Below, one piece after another: positions 26,674 through 36,127 of a stretch of 64,000 nucleotides of DNA. The stretch is taken from contig JAEPNY010000005.1 of NCBI GenBank assembly GCA_017643165.1, forward strand, positions 1 through 64,000, read 5' to 3'. The stretch is from Psychroserpens sp. (GTDB taxonomy: Bacteria; Bacteroidota; Bacteroidia; Flavobacteriales; Flavobacteriaceae). The position numbers and the translations under genes are program-made. Each line of letters starts with the position of its first letter. Within the stretch, counting starts at the first letter, position 1. The notes under the pieces were generated by a model. That model searched no databases, was not told the DNA's origin, and worked only from the letters and a program-made list of their open reading frames with translations.

Positions 26674-29307
26674 TCAGTTTTTAGTTGAATCTTTCGCTTT
26701 TTTACGTTTTTTCAGTAAGCCGCCCAGAATACTGTTAACACCTTCTTTTAACGGATCAGTCTTTGTAGAATCGGTATTCACCTTCGTCGAATCTGATGCA
26801 TTTTGATTCTCTTTTCCAACCAGTAATCCGCCTAGTAAATCTGTGACCTTGTCGGTTCCTTTGTTTATCAGCTTTTGCTTTTCGATCTCAATCAGCTGTT
26901 GCGTCAGTTTGTTTACACCACTGCTTAGATCGGTTTGGATATTCGGATTCGTGTAGCTTCCAGTAATGTTCGCGGTAACCGGAATACTAATCGTATTCAC
27001 TTCAGGGTCGTTTATCTTTCCAAGCAATTGGTTGACATCACTTCCTAAGTATTTGGCTGGCACCTGAAATACGGCATTGTAGTCTAAGGTCTTGTCAAAA
27101 CTATGAGAACCTGAAACTTCAACGGCAATGTCTTCGTAGCTTACAGTAAAAGGTTCAACTGAAACTTTCCCTTCATCAAATTTGAGTTTGGTCTTGACGT
27201 CTTTTAAATCGAGTTTGTCAAGATCAATGAAGTTCAATGCGCCATCTAATTTGCTTAATACAGAGGTTTCGCCTTTATTCAAACTTGTGCCAAAAAGTTC
27301 GGCAAAGGCATTTCCAGAAACTGAACTCAGAACAGGAGAAAATTCCTGATCTAGATTTCCTTTGATGGAGATCATTGTATTTAATTTTCCTTGAATGGCC
27401 TTTGCAACTGGAGCAAGATTTTGAAGGAGTTCTAATTGTTCGAACGACTTTGCAATATCAAAATCCTGTGCACCAATATTGAGATCAAATTCTGGTGTAT
27501 CAGATTTGGTAGAAACTTTTCCTGTTAAGGCCAGATCGCCATCAAATAGATTTGATGTCAAATTCTTCAAATCAGCCTCTTGGTCTTTAATAACCAACGT
27601 GCCTTGCACATCATTGAGTGTTAGATTATCATACAAGACTGTTTTGGCATTTGCATTTATCGTACAGTCTAAGAATTCAGGAATCTTTAGTGATTCACTA
27701 TCGTCTGTAGTTTTGTTAGAATTCTCTGAAGCAGAAGTGTCCTCAACCATGAAATCGCTTACGGCGAACTGATTGGAGTTTACGTTAAAGTTTCCTTGTA
27801 GGGATTTATCACTCAATAAAAATCCTAATAAGTTCTTGATCGATCCTGTAGCTTTAATGTCGCTAGTTCCAGTAAGAGCATCAAAGGCCTCTAATTTGAT
27901 ATTGCCAGGTTTGAAACTAATATCTGCATTATTAATCTGAATAGGATTCACGATATCTTCAGATGAAAATACAAAGTCTTTGATGGTTGCCGTTCCGTTG
28001 TTTTTTATACGACTATAAGAGTTCGTTTCGATGGCATTCATATCGAAATTCGTATTCAGCTTCGCTTTTAAAATTCCACTCAAATGATTGTCAAGCGACA
28101 TAGGATACGCCTTACTAAGATTAGCAAGATTTAAGGCGCCATCGATAAAGGCATCGACCTGCATGTTCTCGGTTATGTTTCTAAGAACGGCGTTTGATTG
28201 AAACACATCTTCATCAATCTTAAAATCTAAATTTTTTATATCAACATAGGTGTCTTCTGCCAATCCTGTTTCATTTTTCAAAATGGTATGAATCGAAATA
28301 TTATTGACTCGCTTTGGTAAGTCGGGATATTTAAAAGAGGCGTTTTCTGAGTCAATGGTAATGTCAAATTGAGGAATAGTAGTTTCTGAGAGTGTTCCGT
28401 TGATGTCACCATGTACTTTAAAATCTCCAGTGGTTTCTACATCTGCAATGTTTTTAGAATAGGCTTCTGGAATGACAGCTAGAAAATCTTTAAAAGACGA
28501 TTCGGGATTCTCAAAAGACATATGAATGTCCTGTCCGTTTTCTAAAATTTGAACGTAACCATCAAACACCAATGGTAGCTGATTAATAAACGCCTTATTG
28601 TCTTTAAAGGTGTACTTTTGATTGTCGCTATCCATTTCGATAAGCGCGTCTAATGCGATCCTATTCTGCTTCAGATAGGATGTGCTATCCACAGTCATAC
28701 TTACATAGGCTAATGTTTCGGTATCAAGTTGACTCATAGATTCTGAAAATACACCCTTCCCAGAATGATCGAGTTCGGTGATGTAGATTGTGGTATTGGT
28801 AGCCTCGTCGAGATAGCTAATAGCACTGTTATTAATACTGTATGATTTTAGATCAAATGAAAAACCAGAGGTGGAGTCTTGGGTCTCTGTTTCAGTTTCT
28901 TCAGACTTTGCAATATCGTAATTAGCATCACCTAAAGTATTCGTCTTTAAATTGAGCAAAGCTTCATCAATTATAATCGAATTAACAGCCATCGGATCGT
29001 CACCTCCAGAATTAAAGAGCTCTGTGACAGACATGGTCAATGCGATTGATTTTGCCGTGACGAGTGTTTCGTCTTCGAAAGGTTTATAATTAGTAATGAC
29101 AAGGTCGTTTAATGCGACGTGTGCTTTCGGGAAACTACGAATCAAACTAAGATTTACATCACTAAACTCAACCTTAGCGTTAAGATTTTCGTTCATGTAG
29201 TTTTTAACCATGTCCCTGATCTGTCCTTGAAAGGCAAATGGAATGATCAATAATAAGACAAAAATGACAAGTAAAATTAACCCAATTCGTTTTAGCGCTT
29301 TTTTCAT
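26674..29307 (-). CDS. AsmA-like inner-membrane-anchored protein
   Basis: A protein of 877 residues from the ATG at 29307 (MKKALKRIG); the frame is open 13 codons further upstream but without a sensible N-terminus. One N-terminal membrane helix (about 8-27) is followed by a long periplasmic beta-rich region with AsmA-type features (VKNYMNENLNAKVEFSDVNL, SFPKAHVALNDLVI) and an AsmA_2-like C-terminal part (IQGKLNTMISIKGNLDQEFS). AsmA/TamB/YhdP relatives bridge inner and outer membrane and move phospholipids. The C-terminal 60 residues are K/D/S-rich and low complexity. It stands alone between rpoD and the transporter gene. Confidence 0.85.
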   Translation of the reverse strand: MKKALKRIGLILLVIFVLLLIIPFAFQGQIRDMVKNYMNENLNAKVEFSDVNLSLIRSFPKAHVALNDLVITNYKPFEDETLVTAKSIALTMSVTELFNSGGDDPMAVNSIIIDEALLNLKTNTLGDANYDIAKSEETETETQDSTSGFSFDLKSYSINNSAISYLDEATNTTIYITELDHSGKGVFSESMSQLDTETLAYVSMTVDSTSYLKQNRIALDALIEMDSDNQKYTFKDNKAFINQLPLVFDGYVQILENGQDIHMSFENPESSFKDFLAVIPEAYSKNIADVETTGDFKVHGDINGTLSETTIPQFDITIDSENASFKYPDLPKRVNNISIHTILKNETGLAEDTYVDIKNLDFKIDEDVFQSNAVLRNITENMQVDAFIDGALNLANLSKAYPMSLDNHLSGILKAKLNTNFDMNAIETNSYSRIKNNGTATIKDFVFSSEDIVNPIQINNADISFKPGNIKLEAFDALTGTSDIKATGSIKNLLGFLLSDKSLQGNFNVNSNQFAVSDFMVEDTSASENSNKTTDDSESLKIPEFLDCTINANAKTVLYDNLTLNDVQGTLVIKDQEADLKNLTSNLFDGDLALTGKVSTKSDTPEFDLNIGAQDFDIAKSFEQLELLQNLAPVAKAIQGKLNTMISIKGNLDQEFSPVLSSVSGNAFAELFGTSLNKGETSVLSKLDGALNFIDLDKLDLKDVKTKLKFDEGKVSVEPFTVSYEDIAVEVSGSHSFDKTLDYNAVFQVPAKYLGSDVNQLLGKINDPEVNTISIPVTANITGSYTNPNIQTDLSSGVNKLTQQLIEIEKQKLINKGTDKVTDLLGGLLVGKENQNASDSTKVNTDSTKTDPLKEGVNSILGGLLKKRKKAKDSTKN

Positions 29308-29406
29308 ATGATTGATGTTGTAGCTTATATACGTGCAGATTAGCAATAAAGCCTATGCTATGCAAAAGTTTAATAAAGATTTAACCGTAAAATGATATGG
29401 ACGTCT

Positions 29407-30111
29407 CTACAGCATGTCGATTTCTTCATTGATTTTTAAGTTGAAACGTTTTCGGAAAAGGTAAACGCCCAAATATAAAAATGGGGTATCTAATGCGGCG
29501 ACAATCACTTTAAATAAAAACCCGCTAATGAGTAGACCTTTGAAGCTGCTCCATGGTAAAATTCCGAAAGAACACAATAAGAATACGATCGAGAAGGTGT
29601 CTACGAACTGAGAAAACCAGGTCGAAAAATTATTTCTTAACCAAAGATGACGACCTTTTGTGAGACGTTTCCAGAAATGATAGATCTGTATATCAATAAA
29701 TTGAGCGAATAGGTAAGCCGACATGCTTGCGAAAACAGCAATTGCAGAATTACCAAAAACCAATTGGAAGGTCTCATCTGATACTGGAGATTCAGCAATT
29801 GCAGGTACATTGTCTGAAACCAGTATGATCAATAATGAAAATACTGAAGCAAAAATACCTGCTACAACCACTTGATTGGCGCGTTTCTTTCCGTAGATTT
29901 CGCTTATAAGATCAGTAATTAAGAAGGTTAGTGGATAAGGTAGCAGTCCGACCGATATCTCAAATAGTTTCGCTCCAAAAACTTCAACTTCGAAAGGATA
30001 CCAGTAAAAGAATTTTTGAAATATCAGATTAGAAACCACTAAAGATGTGATGAATAGTGCTGCAAGAAATAAATATATTTTTTGAGCAAGAAGTTTATCT
30101 TTTAAGGTCAT
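29407..30111 (-). CDS. Queuosine precursor transporter (YhhQ family)
   Basis: A 234-residue integral membrane protein with about six helices and the family-typical segments GLLPYPLTFLITDLISEIYG and the later RNNFSTWFSQFVDTFSIVF. YhhQ-family proteins import 7-cyano- or 7-aminomethyl-7-deazaguanine for queuosine tRNA modification. It is divergent from the folK-dNK gene. Confidence in the family is high; the exact precursor is not readable. Confidence 0.9.
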   Translation of the reverse strand: MTLKDKLLAQKIYLFLAALFITSLVVSNLIFQKFFYWYPFEVEVFGAKLFEISVGLLPYPLTFLITDLISEIYGKKRANQVVVAGIFASVFSLLIILVSDNVPAIAESPVSDETFQLVFGNSAIAVFASMSAYLFAQFIDIQIYHFWKRLTKGRHLWLRNNFSTWFSQFVDTFSIVFLLCSFGILPWSSFKGLLISGFLFKVIVAALDTPFLYLGVYLFRKRFNLKINEEIDML

Positions 30112-30181
30112 AGATTGTGAATAAAAACTTACTGTAAATATACGTCAAAGTGATTTTCTTTTCATTATTTTGATCTGCTAT

Positions 30182-31324
30182 ATGAATTCAACACATCAGG
30201 TATACATTTCACTGGGAAGTAATAAGGGCGACAGGTTAAAAAACCTGCAAGAAGCCGTTGATTTGATTTTTCAAAAGGTTGGTAAAGTAAAGTCGATTGC
30301 TAAAGTATTTAATACGCCAGCTGTAGGTTTTGAAGGTGATGACTTTTTAAATACATGCATCTCAATTCAAACACGATTAAAACCTCAAGATCTTTTAGAA
30401 CAATTGCTCGATATCGAAACACGCATGGGCAGAGTCAGAACAAAAACTGATACTTATGAGTCTCGTGTTATAGATCTTGACATTTTATTTTTTGATGAAG
30501 ACATCATTGAAAAGAAGTCATTGACGATTCCGCATCCAAAACTTCATCAACGCCAGTTTGTACTTGATCCGCTCAAAAGTATCGCGCCTTCATTTCAGCA
30601 TCCTGTATTAAGCAAGACTATTACTGAACTTTCTGAAGAATGTAAAGATGACAGTACGATTGAAGCCATCAAGATCTGGTTGAAAAATCCATCGAAGCAG
30701 TTTAATTTTTCAGACTATAATTATATCGCGATCGAAGGAAATATTGGCGCTGGTAAGACTAGTTTAGCACATCAAATTTCTCAAGATTTTAATGCAAAGT
30801 TGGTATTAGAACGTTTCGCGGATAATCCGTTTTTACCAAAGTTCTATGATGAACCACAACGCTATGCGTTTACACTGGAAATGTCCTTTTTAGCCGATCG
30901 CTATCAGCAGATCAGTGATGATCTCTCACAATTAGATCTGTTTAAAGACTTTATTGTTAGTGATTATGATATTTATAAGTCATTGATTTTTTCAAAGATT
31001 ACGCTTCCAGAGGACGAATTCAAGTTGTACCGCAAGTTGTTTTATTTAATGTACAAGGATATCGCAAAGCCAGATCTGTATGTTTATTTGTATCAGAATA
31101 CGGAGCGTCTACAAGAGAACATTAAGAAACGTGGTCGTGATTACGAACAGAATATTGATGACGAATATTTGGAGAAGATCAATTCGGGTTATCTGGATTT
31201 TCTAAAGAAACAAACCGAACTTAATGTAAAAATCATTGATATTTCCGATCGTGATTTTGTGGGTAATCGTGATGATTATTTATGGATATTAAATGAAATT
31301 ATCACAGCTAAAATTGAAAGCTAG
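30182..31324 (+). CDS. folK: Fusion of 6-hydroxymethyl-7,8-dihydropterin pyrophosphokinase (FolK) and deoxynucleoside kinase
   Basis: A 380-residue protein from the ATG at 30182; a TTG four codons earlier is less likely. The first 160 residues are FolK (VYISLGSNKGDRLKNLQ, the loop motif RVIDLDILFFDE), which pyrophosphorylates the pterin precursor of folate. Residues about 180-380 are a dNK of the dCK/dGK type, with P-loop IEGNIGAGKTSLA, ERFADNPFL and the ENIKKRGRDYEQ lid region. The two enzymes belong to folate synthesis and nucleoside salvage and are joined in one frame. The stop codon shares CTAG with the convergent methyltransferase gene. A paralogous stand-alone dNK lies at 59374-59988. 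Confidence 0.93.
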   Translation: MNSTHQVYISLGSNKGDRLKNLQEAVDLIFQKVGKVKSIAKVFNTPAVGFEGDDFLNTCISIQTRLKPQDLLEQLLDIETRMGRVRTKTDTYESRVIDLDILFFDEDIIEKKSLTIPHPKLHQRQFVLDPLKSIAPSFQHPVLSKTITELSEECKDDSTIEAIKIWLKNPSKQFNFSDYNYIAIEGNIGAGKTSLAHQISQDFNAKLVLERFADNPFLPKFYDEPQRYAFTLEMSFLADRYQQISDDLSQLDLFKDFIVSDYDIYKSLIFSKITLPEDEFKLYRKLFYLMYKDIAKPDLYVYLYQNTERLQENIKKRGRDYEQNIDDEYLEKINSGYLDFLKKQTELNVKIIDISDRDFVGNRDDYLWILNEIITAKIES

Positions 31325-31851
31325 GCGTTCATTTTACTAAATAGATCCCATACTACAACGCCGCAACTTACAGAGATATTTAAGGAGTGCTTCGTTCCAA
31401 ATTGAGGTATTTCTATAACATGATCACTGGCATCTACGACGTCTTGAGCAACACCCTTAACTTCATTTCCAAAAATGATGGCATAAGTTGTTCCTTGTTC
31501 AGGTTGAAAATTTTGAAGCATGATGGCTTTTTCGGCCTGTTCTATAGAAATCACTTTAATGCCTTCAGACTGCAAATTTTTTACAAGATCTATAGTGTTT
31601 TCGATATATTCCCAAGACACACTTTCTGTGCTTCCAAGCGCCGTTTTTCGGATATCATTATGAGGTGGTGTTGCTGTAATTCCGCAGAGATAGATCTTTT
31701 TAATCAGAAAGGCATCGCTCGTTCTAAATACTGAGCCAATATTATTTAGGCTTCGAATATTGTCTAGTATAACGATCAATGGCGTTTTTTCTGCTGATTT
31801 AAATTCATCAACATTCAATCGATCTAATTCACTGTTTTTGAGTTTCCGCAT
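31321..31851 (-). CDS. TrmH/SpoU-family RNA 2'-O-methyltransferase
   Basis: A 176-residue SPOUT methyltransferase with the three trefoil-knot motifs: ILDNIRSLNNIGSVFRTSDA (motif 1), YAIIFGNEVKGV (motif 2) and IPQFGTKHSLNISVSCGVV (motif 3). It modifies a ribose in tRNA or rRNA; the short length, without an N-terminal substrate-binding domain, resembles TrmH/TrmL more than RlmB. Convergent with folK-dNK with overlapping stops, and divergent from mutS. Confidence 0.9.
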   Translation of the reverse strand: MRKLKNSELDRLNVDEFKSAEKTPLIVILDNIRSLNNIGSVFRTSDAFLIKKIYLCGITATPPHNDIRKTALGSTESVSWEYIENTIDLVKNLQSEGIKVISIEQAEKAIMLQNFQPEQGTTYAIIFGNEVKGVAQDVVDASDHVIEIPQFGTKHSLNISVSCGVVVWDLFSKMNA

Positions 31852-31971
31852 GTTAAAATCTTGCTGTTTTTGTAGATAACTTCTGCTATTTGAGCTTTAG
31901 AAACCTTCAAAATATAAGTACATTAGCATTCTTATCTTTTGGACAAAAATACAATTTAAAACCAGCAACCT

Positions 31972-34584
31972 TTGACTAAAAAAGCAAAAAAAGAAACACC
32001 ATTAATGAAGCAATACAACGCTATTAAAGTGAAGTATCCTGATGCATTATTGCTATTTCGAGTTGGGGATTTTTATGAGACTTTTGGTGAAGATGCCGTA
32101 AAGGCCTCTAAAATATTGGATATTATTTTAACCAAACGAGGTGCAGGTAGCGATAGTGAAACTGAACTAGCTGGTTTTCCACATCATTCCTTAAATACGT
32201 ACTTGCCTAAACTGGTAAAGGCAGGAGAGCGAGTTGCTATCTGTGATCAATTAGAAGATCCGAAGCAAACCAAGAAGATTGTTAAGCGTGGCGTTACTGA
32301 ACTCGTAACACCAGGTGTTGCCTTGAATGATGATATTTTGCAGTCTAAAACCAATAATTTCTTAGCTGCGGTTTATTTCGGAAACAAGTCTACAGGCGTT
32401 TCTTTCTTAGATGTATCCACTGGAGAGTTTTTCATTTCTCAAGGAAATGATGAATATGTCGACAAGTTACTCCAGAATTTTAGGCCTAGTGAAATATTAG
32501 TAGCGAAGCCAAAACGTCAAATGTTTAATTCGGTTTTTGGTTCCGATTTACATGCCTTCTTTATGGAAGATTGGATCTTTCAGGATGATTATGCAAACGA
32601 AACTTTGTTAAAACATTTTAAAACAAAATCACTTAAAGGTTTTGGTATTGAAGATTTGTATGAAGGTATCGTTGCTGCGGGAGCAGTGTTACATTATTTA
32701 TCCGAAACTCAGCATCATAAATTAGAGCATATCACGTCCATTCAACGTCTTTCTCGAGGCGAATATGTTTGGATGGATCGATTTACAATAAAGAATCTTG
32801 AATTATATCATTCTACAAATCAAAATGCGGTCACACTTATTGATGTGATTGATAAGACCATTTCGCCTATGGGTGGAAGGTTGCTCAAGCGTTGGTTGGC
32901 ATTACCTCTGGTAGATCTAGAAGCTATTAAGCAACGCCATGACGTGGTTGAATTTGTAAAGAACGATACCGTTATACTTCAAAAATTTCAGCATCAGTTA
33001 AAGCAGATTGGAGATATTGAGCGCTTGATCTCTAAAGTAGCAACGGCAAAAATCACACCTCGAGAAGTCATACATTTGAAGAACGCCTTAGAGGCTATTA
33101 TTCCAATCAAGGCTTTAGCATCGCAAGCTGATAATACGTCGTTACATCAAATAGGCTTGTCGTTGGATGCCTGTGAAGCTTTAAGAGAACGCATTAAGGA
33201 AACGTTGAATGAAGACGCTCCGGTCAACATATTAAAAGGCAATACTATATCTTCTGATTTCTCTTCAGAACTAAAGGAGTTAAGAGAATTGTCGGCATCA
33301 GGTAAAGACTATTTAGATCAGATGCTGGAACGTGAGAGCGAGCGCACAGGTATTACCTCTTTAAAGATAGCTTCCAATAATGTCTTTGGGTATTATATAG
33401 AAGTGCGTCATACGCATAAAGATAAAGTGCCAGAGGAATGGATCAGGAAACAAACTTTAGTGAGTGCCGAACGCTATATCACCGAAGAACTTAAAGAATA
33501 CGAAACAAAAATACTAGGAGCTGAAGAGCGCATTCTACAAATAGAACAACAACTGTTCTCAGAGTTGGTACAGTGGATCACTCAGTATATCGCTCCAGTA
33601 CAAAAGAATGCGGCATTAATTGCAAAGTTGGACTGTTTAACTGGGTTTGCACAATTAGCAAATGAAAATAAGTACACGAGACCAGAACTAGATGATTCAC
33701 ATGGCCTCGATATAAAAAATGGACGACATCCTGTTATAGAAAAACAGCTCCCAGTTGGTGAACCTTACATTGCTAACGATGTATATTTAGATCGAAATGA
33801 ACAGCAGATCATTATGATTACTGGTCCGAATATGTCCGGTAAATCTGCTATACTACGTCAAACTGCGCTAATTGTGTTGTTGGCGCAAATGGGGAGTTTT
33901 GTGCCTGCCGAATCGGCAAGAATTGGATTAACGGATAAAATCTTTACGCGAGTTGGAGCAAGTGATAATATTTCGATGGGCGAATCTACATTTATGGTCG
34001 AAATGAATGAGACAGCCTCCATATTAAATAATATTTCTGAGCGTAGTTTGGTATTACTCGATGAAATAGGTCGAGGAACGAGTACCTATGATGGTATTTC
34101 AATCGCATGGGCGATTAGTGAATATTTACACGAGCATCCAAGTAAAGCAAAAACACTTTTTGCAACGCACTATCACGAGTTGAATGAGATGACCGAAACC
34201 TTTGATAGAATTAAGAATTATAACGTATCTGTTAAGGAATTAAAAGATAACGTGTTATTCCTTCGTAAGTTGGTTAAAGGTGGAAGTGAGCATAGTTTTG
34301 GAATTCATGTGGCGAAAATGGCCGGAATGCCTCAGCAAGTTATTCATCGTGCCAATAAGATATTAAAACAGCTTGAGAAGTCTCATTCCAGTGAGGAGTT
34401 AACTGATAAGGTGAAGAATTTGAATAATGAGATGCAATTAAGTTTCTTTAATCTTGATGATCCTTTGCTTGAGCAAATCAAAGAAGAGATTGTAAATACT
34501 GATATAGATACCCTAACGCCTGTTGAGGCGCTTATGAAACTCAATGAAATTAAGCGTATGTTATTGAAAAAGAAACGTGCGTAA
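31972..34584 (+). CDS. mutS: DNA mismatch repair protein MutS
   Basis: An 870-residue mismatch-recognition ATPase. The start is TTG at 31972, giving the conserved N-terminus [14 protein letters not shown]. The mismatch wedge is [13 protein letters not shown] (Phe-x-Glu), the Walker A motif is GPNMSGKS at about residue 618, Walker [16 protein letters not shown], and the dimerisation helix-turn-helix is near the C-terminus ([14 protein letters not shown]). All conserved parts are present and the length is typical. The two tRNA genes follow under their own promoter. Confidence 0.97.
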   Translation: MTKKAKKETPLMKQYNAIKVKYPDALLLFRVGDFYETFGEDAVKASKILDIILTKRGAGSDSETELAGFPHHSLNTYLPKLVKAGERVAICDQLEDPKQTKKIVKRGVTELVTPGVALNDDILQSKTNNFLAAVYFGNKSTGVSFLDVSTGEFFISQGNDEYVDKLLQNFRPSEILVAKPKRQMFNSVFGSDLHAFFMEDWIFQDDYANETLLKHFKTKSLKGFGIEDLYEGIVAAGAVLHYLSETQHHKLEHITSIQRLSRGEYVWMDRFTIKNLELYHSTNQNAVTLIDVIDKTISPMGGRLLKRWLALPLVDLEAIKQRHDVVEFVKNDTVILQKFQHQLKQIGDIERLISKVATAKITPREVIHLKNALEAIIPIKALASQADNTSLHQIGLSLDACEALRERIKETLNEDAPVNILKGNTISSDFSSELKELRELSASGKDYLDQMLERESERTGITSLKIASNNVFGYYIEVRHTHKDKVPEEWIRKQTLVSAERYITEELKEYETKILGAEERILQIEQQLFSELVQWITQYIAPVQKNAALIAKLDCLTGFAQLANENKYTRPELDDSHGLDIKNGRHPVIEKQLPVGEPYIANDVYLDRNEQQIIMITGPNMSGKSAILRQTALIVLLAQMGSFVPAESARIGLTDKIFTRVGASDNISMGESTFMVEMNETASILNNISERSLVLLDEIGRGTSTYDGISIAWAISEYLHEHPSKAKTLFATHYHELNEMTETFDRIKNYNVSVKELKDNVLFLRKLVKGGSEHSFGIHVAKMAGMPQQVIHRANKILKQLEKSHSSEELTDKVKNLNNEMQLSFFNLDDPLLEQIKEEIVNTDIDTLTPVEALMKLNEIKRMLLKKKRA

Positions 34585-34612
34585 AAAAAATGTAGTTTTT
34601 TTAATAAAAGGC

Positions 34613-34642
34613 TTTGGTTTTCTGATAAAAGTCTTAAATTTG
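34613..34642 (+). promoter_or_regulatory. Promoter of the tRNA-Gly/tRNA-Leu pair
   Basis: TTTG at 34613-34616, an 18-nt spacer and TAAATTTG at 34635-34642 form a full consensus Bacteroidota promoter 45 nt ahead of tRNA-Gly. Confidence 0.8.
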
Positions 34643-34686
34643 CGCTCGCAATTATCACAAACGTTCATTTAAATAATTGCTATAAT

Positions 34687-34758
34687 GCGAAAGTAGCTCA
34701 GGGGTAGAGCATCACCTTGCCAAGGTGAGGGTCGCGGGTTCAAATCCCGTCTTTCGCT
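34687..34758 (+). tRNA. tRNA-Gly (anticodon GCC)
   Basis: A complete cloverleaf of 72 nt: acceptor arms GCGAAAG/CTTTCGC, D-stem GCTC/GAGC, anticodon stem TCACC/GGTGA around loop TTGCCAA, T-stem GCGGG/CCCGT with a TTCAAAT loop. The discriminator is T and CCA is not encoded. Confidence 0.96.
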
Positions 34759-34783
34759 CTAGTCCAAAGACAACATATAAGTT

Positions 34784-34868
34784 GCTGAAGTGGTGGAATT
34801 GGTAGACACGTTGGACTTAAAATCCAATGGCCATTATGGCCGTGCGGGTTCAAGTCCCGCCTTCAGTA
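34784..34868 (+). tRNA. tRNA-Leu (anticodon TAA)
   Basis: An 85-nt class II tRNA with a long variable arm: acceptor GCTGAAG paired with CTTCAGT (one G-T pair), anticodon stem TTGGA/TCCAA around CTTAAAA, variable-arm hairpin GGCCATTATGGCC, T-arm GCGGG TTCAAGT CCCGC. CCA is not encoded. Its 3' 18 nt and the following terminator are duplicated 165 bp downstream. Confidence 0.96.
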
Positions 34869-34902
34869 CAGATGAAAAGCCGAAACGAAAGTTTCGGCTT
34901 TT
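34851..34902 (+). repeat. Direct repeat copy 1: tRNA-Leu 3' end plus terminator stem
   Basis: This 52-bp segment recurs at 35016-35067 with one mismatch in the first 36 bases and a replaced 4-nt hairpin loop (GAAA here, TCTC there). Confidence 0.9.
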
Positions 34903-34904
34903 TT
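34875..34904 (+). terminator. Intrinsic terminator after tRNA-Leu
   Basis: A 12-bp perfect stem (34875-34886 with 34891-34902) closed by a GAAA tetraloop, ending in a T-run. Confidence 0.9.
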
Positions 34905-35015
34905 CGTTTTCGGATGGATCGAAACTTTTGTTTTGAATGTAATGAGAAAACGTAAAAAGTAACTTTAGTATAAGTTTGGCTTTTCTCACGACGTTGATAT
35001 GGGACTCGCCTTAGG

Positions 35016-35067
35016 CAATTCCCGCCTTCAGTACAGATGAAAAGCCGAAACTCTCGTTTCGGCTTTT
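35016..35067 (+). repeat. Direct repeat copy 2: orphan tRNA-Leu 3' end plus terminator stem
   Basis: It contains the 3' T-arm strand, acceptor strand and discriminator of tRNA-Leu (1 mismatch in 36) without the rest of a tRNA, then a second copy of the terminator stem. Confidence 0.9.
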
Positions 35068-35068
35068 T
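35040..35068 (+). terminator. Duplicated intrinsic terminator
   Basis: The same 12-bp stem as the first copy (35040-35051 with 35056-35067) but with a TCTC loop. It backs up the first terminator. Confidence 0.85.
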
Positions 35069-35119
35069 CGTTTTAAACCATAAAAAAAGGCCTAAAATTT
35101 TATCATACAACTTTAAATC

Positions 35120-35491
35120 TTAGTTGTCTTCTTTTAGCTTGTTAGCTGCATCATTCAATGCATTTGTGCCTTCTTCTTTAGCCTTATCAGCTGCATCTTC
35201 AACAGCGTCTTTAGCCTTGTTCATTGCATCTTCAGCGCCTTCTTTCATTTTGTCAGCACCTTCCTCAACGGCATCTTTAGCGTCGTTCATTGCGTCTTCA
35301 GCATTTTCTTTCATTGTGTCAACAGCTTCTTCTGTTGCATCAGCAGCATCATCTAAAGCATCACCTGCTTCTTCTGCTGCAGCTTCAACTTGATCACCTG
35401 CTTTTTCTGCCTCTTCTTTAGTTTCTCTACAAGATGTAATCGAAACCATTAATGCCATAACCAATACTAAGTTTAAAATTAGTTTTTTCAT
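35120..35491 (-). CDS. Small Ala/Asp/Glu/Lys-rich repeat lipoprotein
   Basis: A 123-residue probable lipoprotein: N-terminal signal with lipobox SITSC (Cys21), then an acidic, alanine-rich amphipathic helix to the end. A 22-residue unit repeats (NAEDAMNDAKDAVEEG, then GAEDAMNKAKDAVEDA, then a degenerate copy), built on an 11-residue period as in apolipoprotein- or LEA-like helices. No known domain is evident. It would sit on the periplasmic or outer face attached by lipid. It appears to be a single-gene unit; the roughly 220 nt upstream hold no gene. Confidence 0.8.
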   Translation of the reverse strand: MKKLILNLVLVMALMVSITSCRETKEEAEKAGDQVEAAAEEAGDALDDAADATEEAVDTMKENAEDAMNDAKDAVEEGADKMKEGAEDAMNKAKDAVEDAADKAKEEGTNALNDAANKLKEDN

Positions 35492-35713
35492 GTTTTGATA
35501 GTTTTAGTGTTAATTGTTATCATACGAACCTAAGCAATTCATTTGAATAAAGAAAGTTTATCTTCATTAATTCTTCTGCTTAGTTCTTAATATTGAGTTA
35601 TATACGATAGGGTTTTAAGGTTTGGATGTCCCTAGGTCTAAATTATTAAGCCTAATTCGATCTCCAGATTTTAGTTCTGACATTAAATGCGATTGTATTA
35701 GCGTTAAAATTCT

Positions 35714-36127
35714 TTACTGTTTTGAAAAGACTAAAAGTTCTTGTTCTGTAGCATTAGAAATTATGAGTCGATCCTCATCCAATGAATAAGAGTTCATCAC
35801 TTTTAATGCTGTCATGAATTCTGATTCATAATTAGGTTCGGGGCATAATTTAAGAGTGGTAGCAAGATCACCCAGATCAATGTGTTCTGAATTAATTTCA
35901 ATTATGCTTCCGTTGAAGCTATTACAGCCAGAGTTTCCACTAACACGCATACTTTTTATGTCAAGGTTCAAATTTGGTACTGTCATGCCTTCTTTCAAAA
36001 TTTCGCCATTGATTCTTTCCAAGCTCCAATTCGCGTTAAGCTTGTTTTTGTAGTCAGTATTAGTTTGTTTTGAATTACAAGAGACCATAAGTAGTAGTGA
36101 ACATATAATTAGTGCCAAGTTTTTCAT
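35714..36127 (-). CDS. META-domain (HslJ-like) lipoprotein
   Basis: A 137-residue lipoprotein with lipobox LLMVSC (Cys17) and a single META domain: WSLERINGEIL at the start, MRVSGNSGCNSFNGSI in the middle, and ATTLKLCPEPNYESEFMTAL towards the end. META/HslJ domains occur in heat-shock or stress-linked envelope proteins; the biochemical role is unclear. It overlaps the upstream gene by 4 nt (ATGA), so the two are translationally coupled. Confidence 0.88.
   Translation of the reverse strand: MKNLALIICSLLLMVSCNSKQTNTDYKNKLNANWSLERINGEILKEGMTVPNLNLDIKSMRVSGNSGCNSFNGSIIEINSEHIDLGDLATTLKLCPEPNYESEFMTALKVMNSYSLDEDRLIISNATEQELLVFSKQ

Larger units (their letters stand above)
34903..35119. other. Gene-less scar between and after the duplicated tRNA-Leu ends
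   Basis: No credible gene is present. Between the two repeat copies is about 113 bp without recognisable tRNA body. One forward frame reads from about 34970 through copy 2 to a TGA at 35038-35040, which could be the tail of a deleted gene whose end overlapped the tRNA-derived sequence. After copy 2 only the duplicated terminator and A/T-rich DNA remain. Confidence 0.5.

Noticed and set aside
34850-35110. 86-residue minus-strand reading frame with a repeated FRLFICTEGG motif
   Set aside because: It is antisense to the tRNA-Leu 3' end, both terminators and the scar; its internal repeat is simply the DNA duplication read backwards.
35124-35393. 89-residue plus-strand Ala/Ser-rich frame
   Set aside because: It is antisense to the repeat lipoprotein and owes its openness to the biased codons of that gene.
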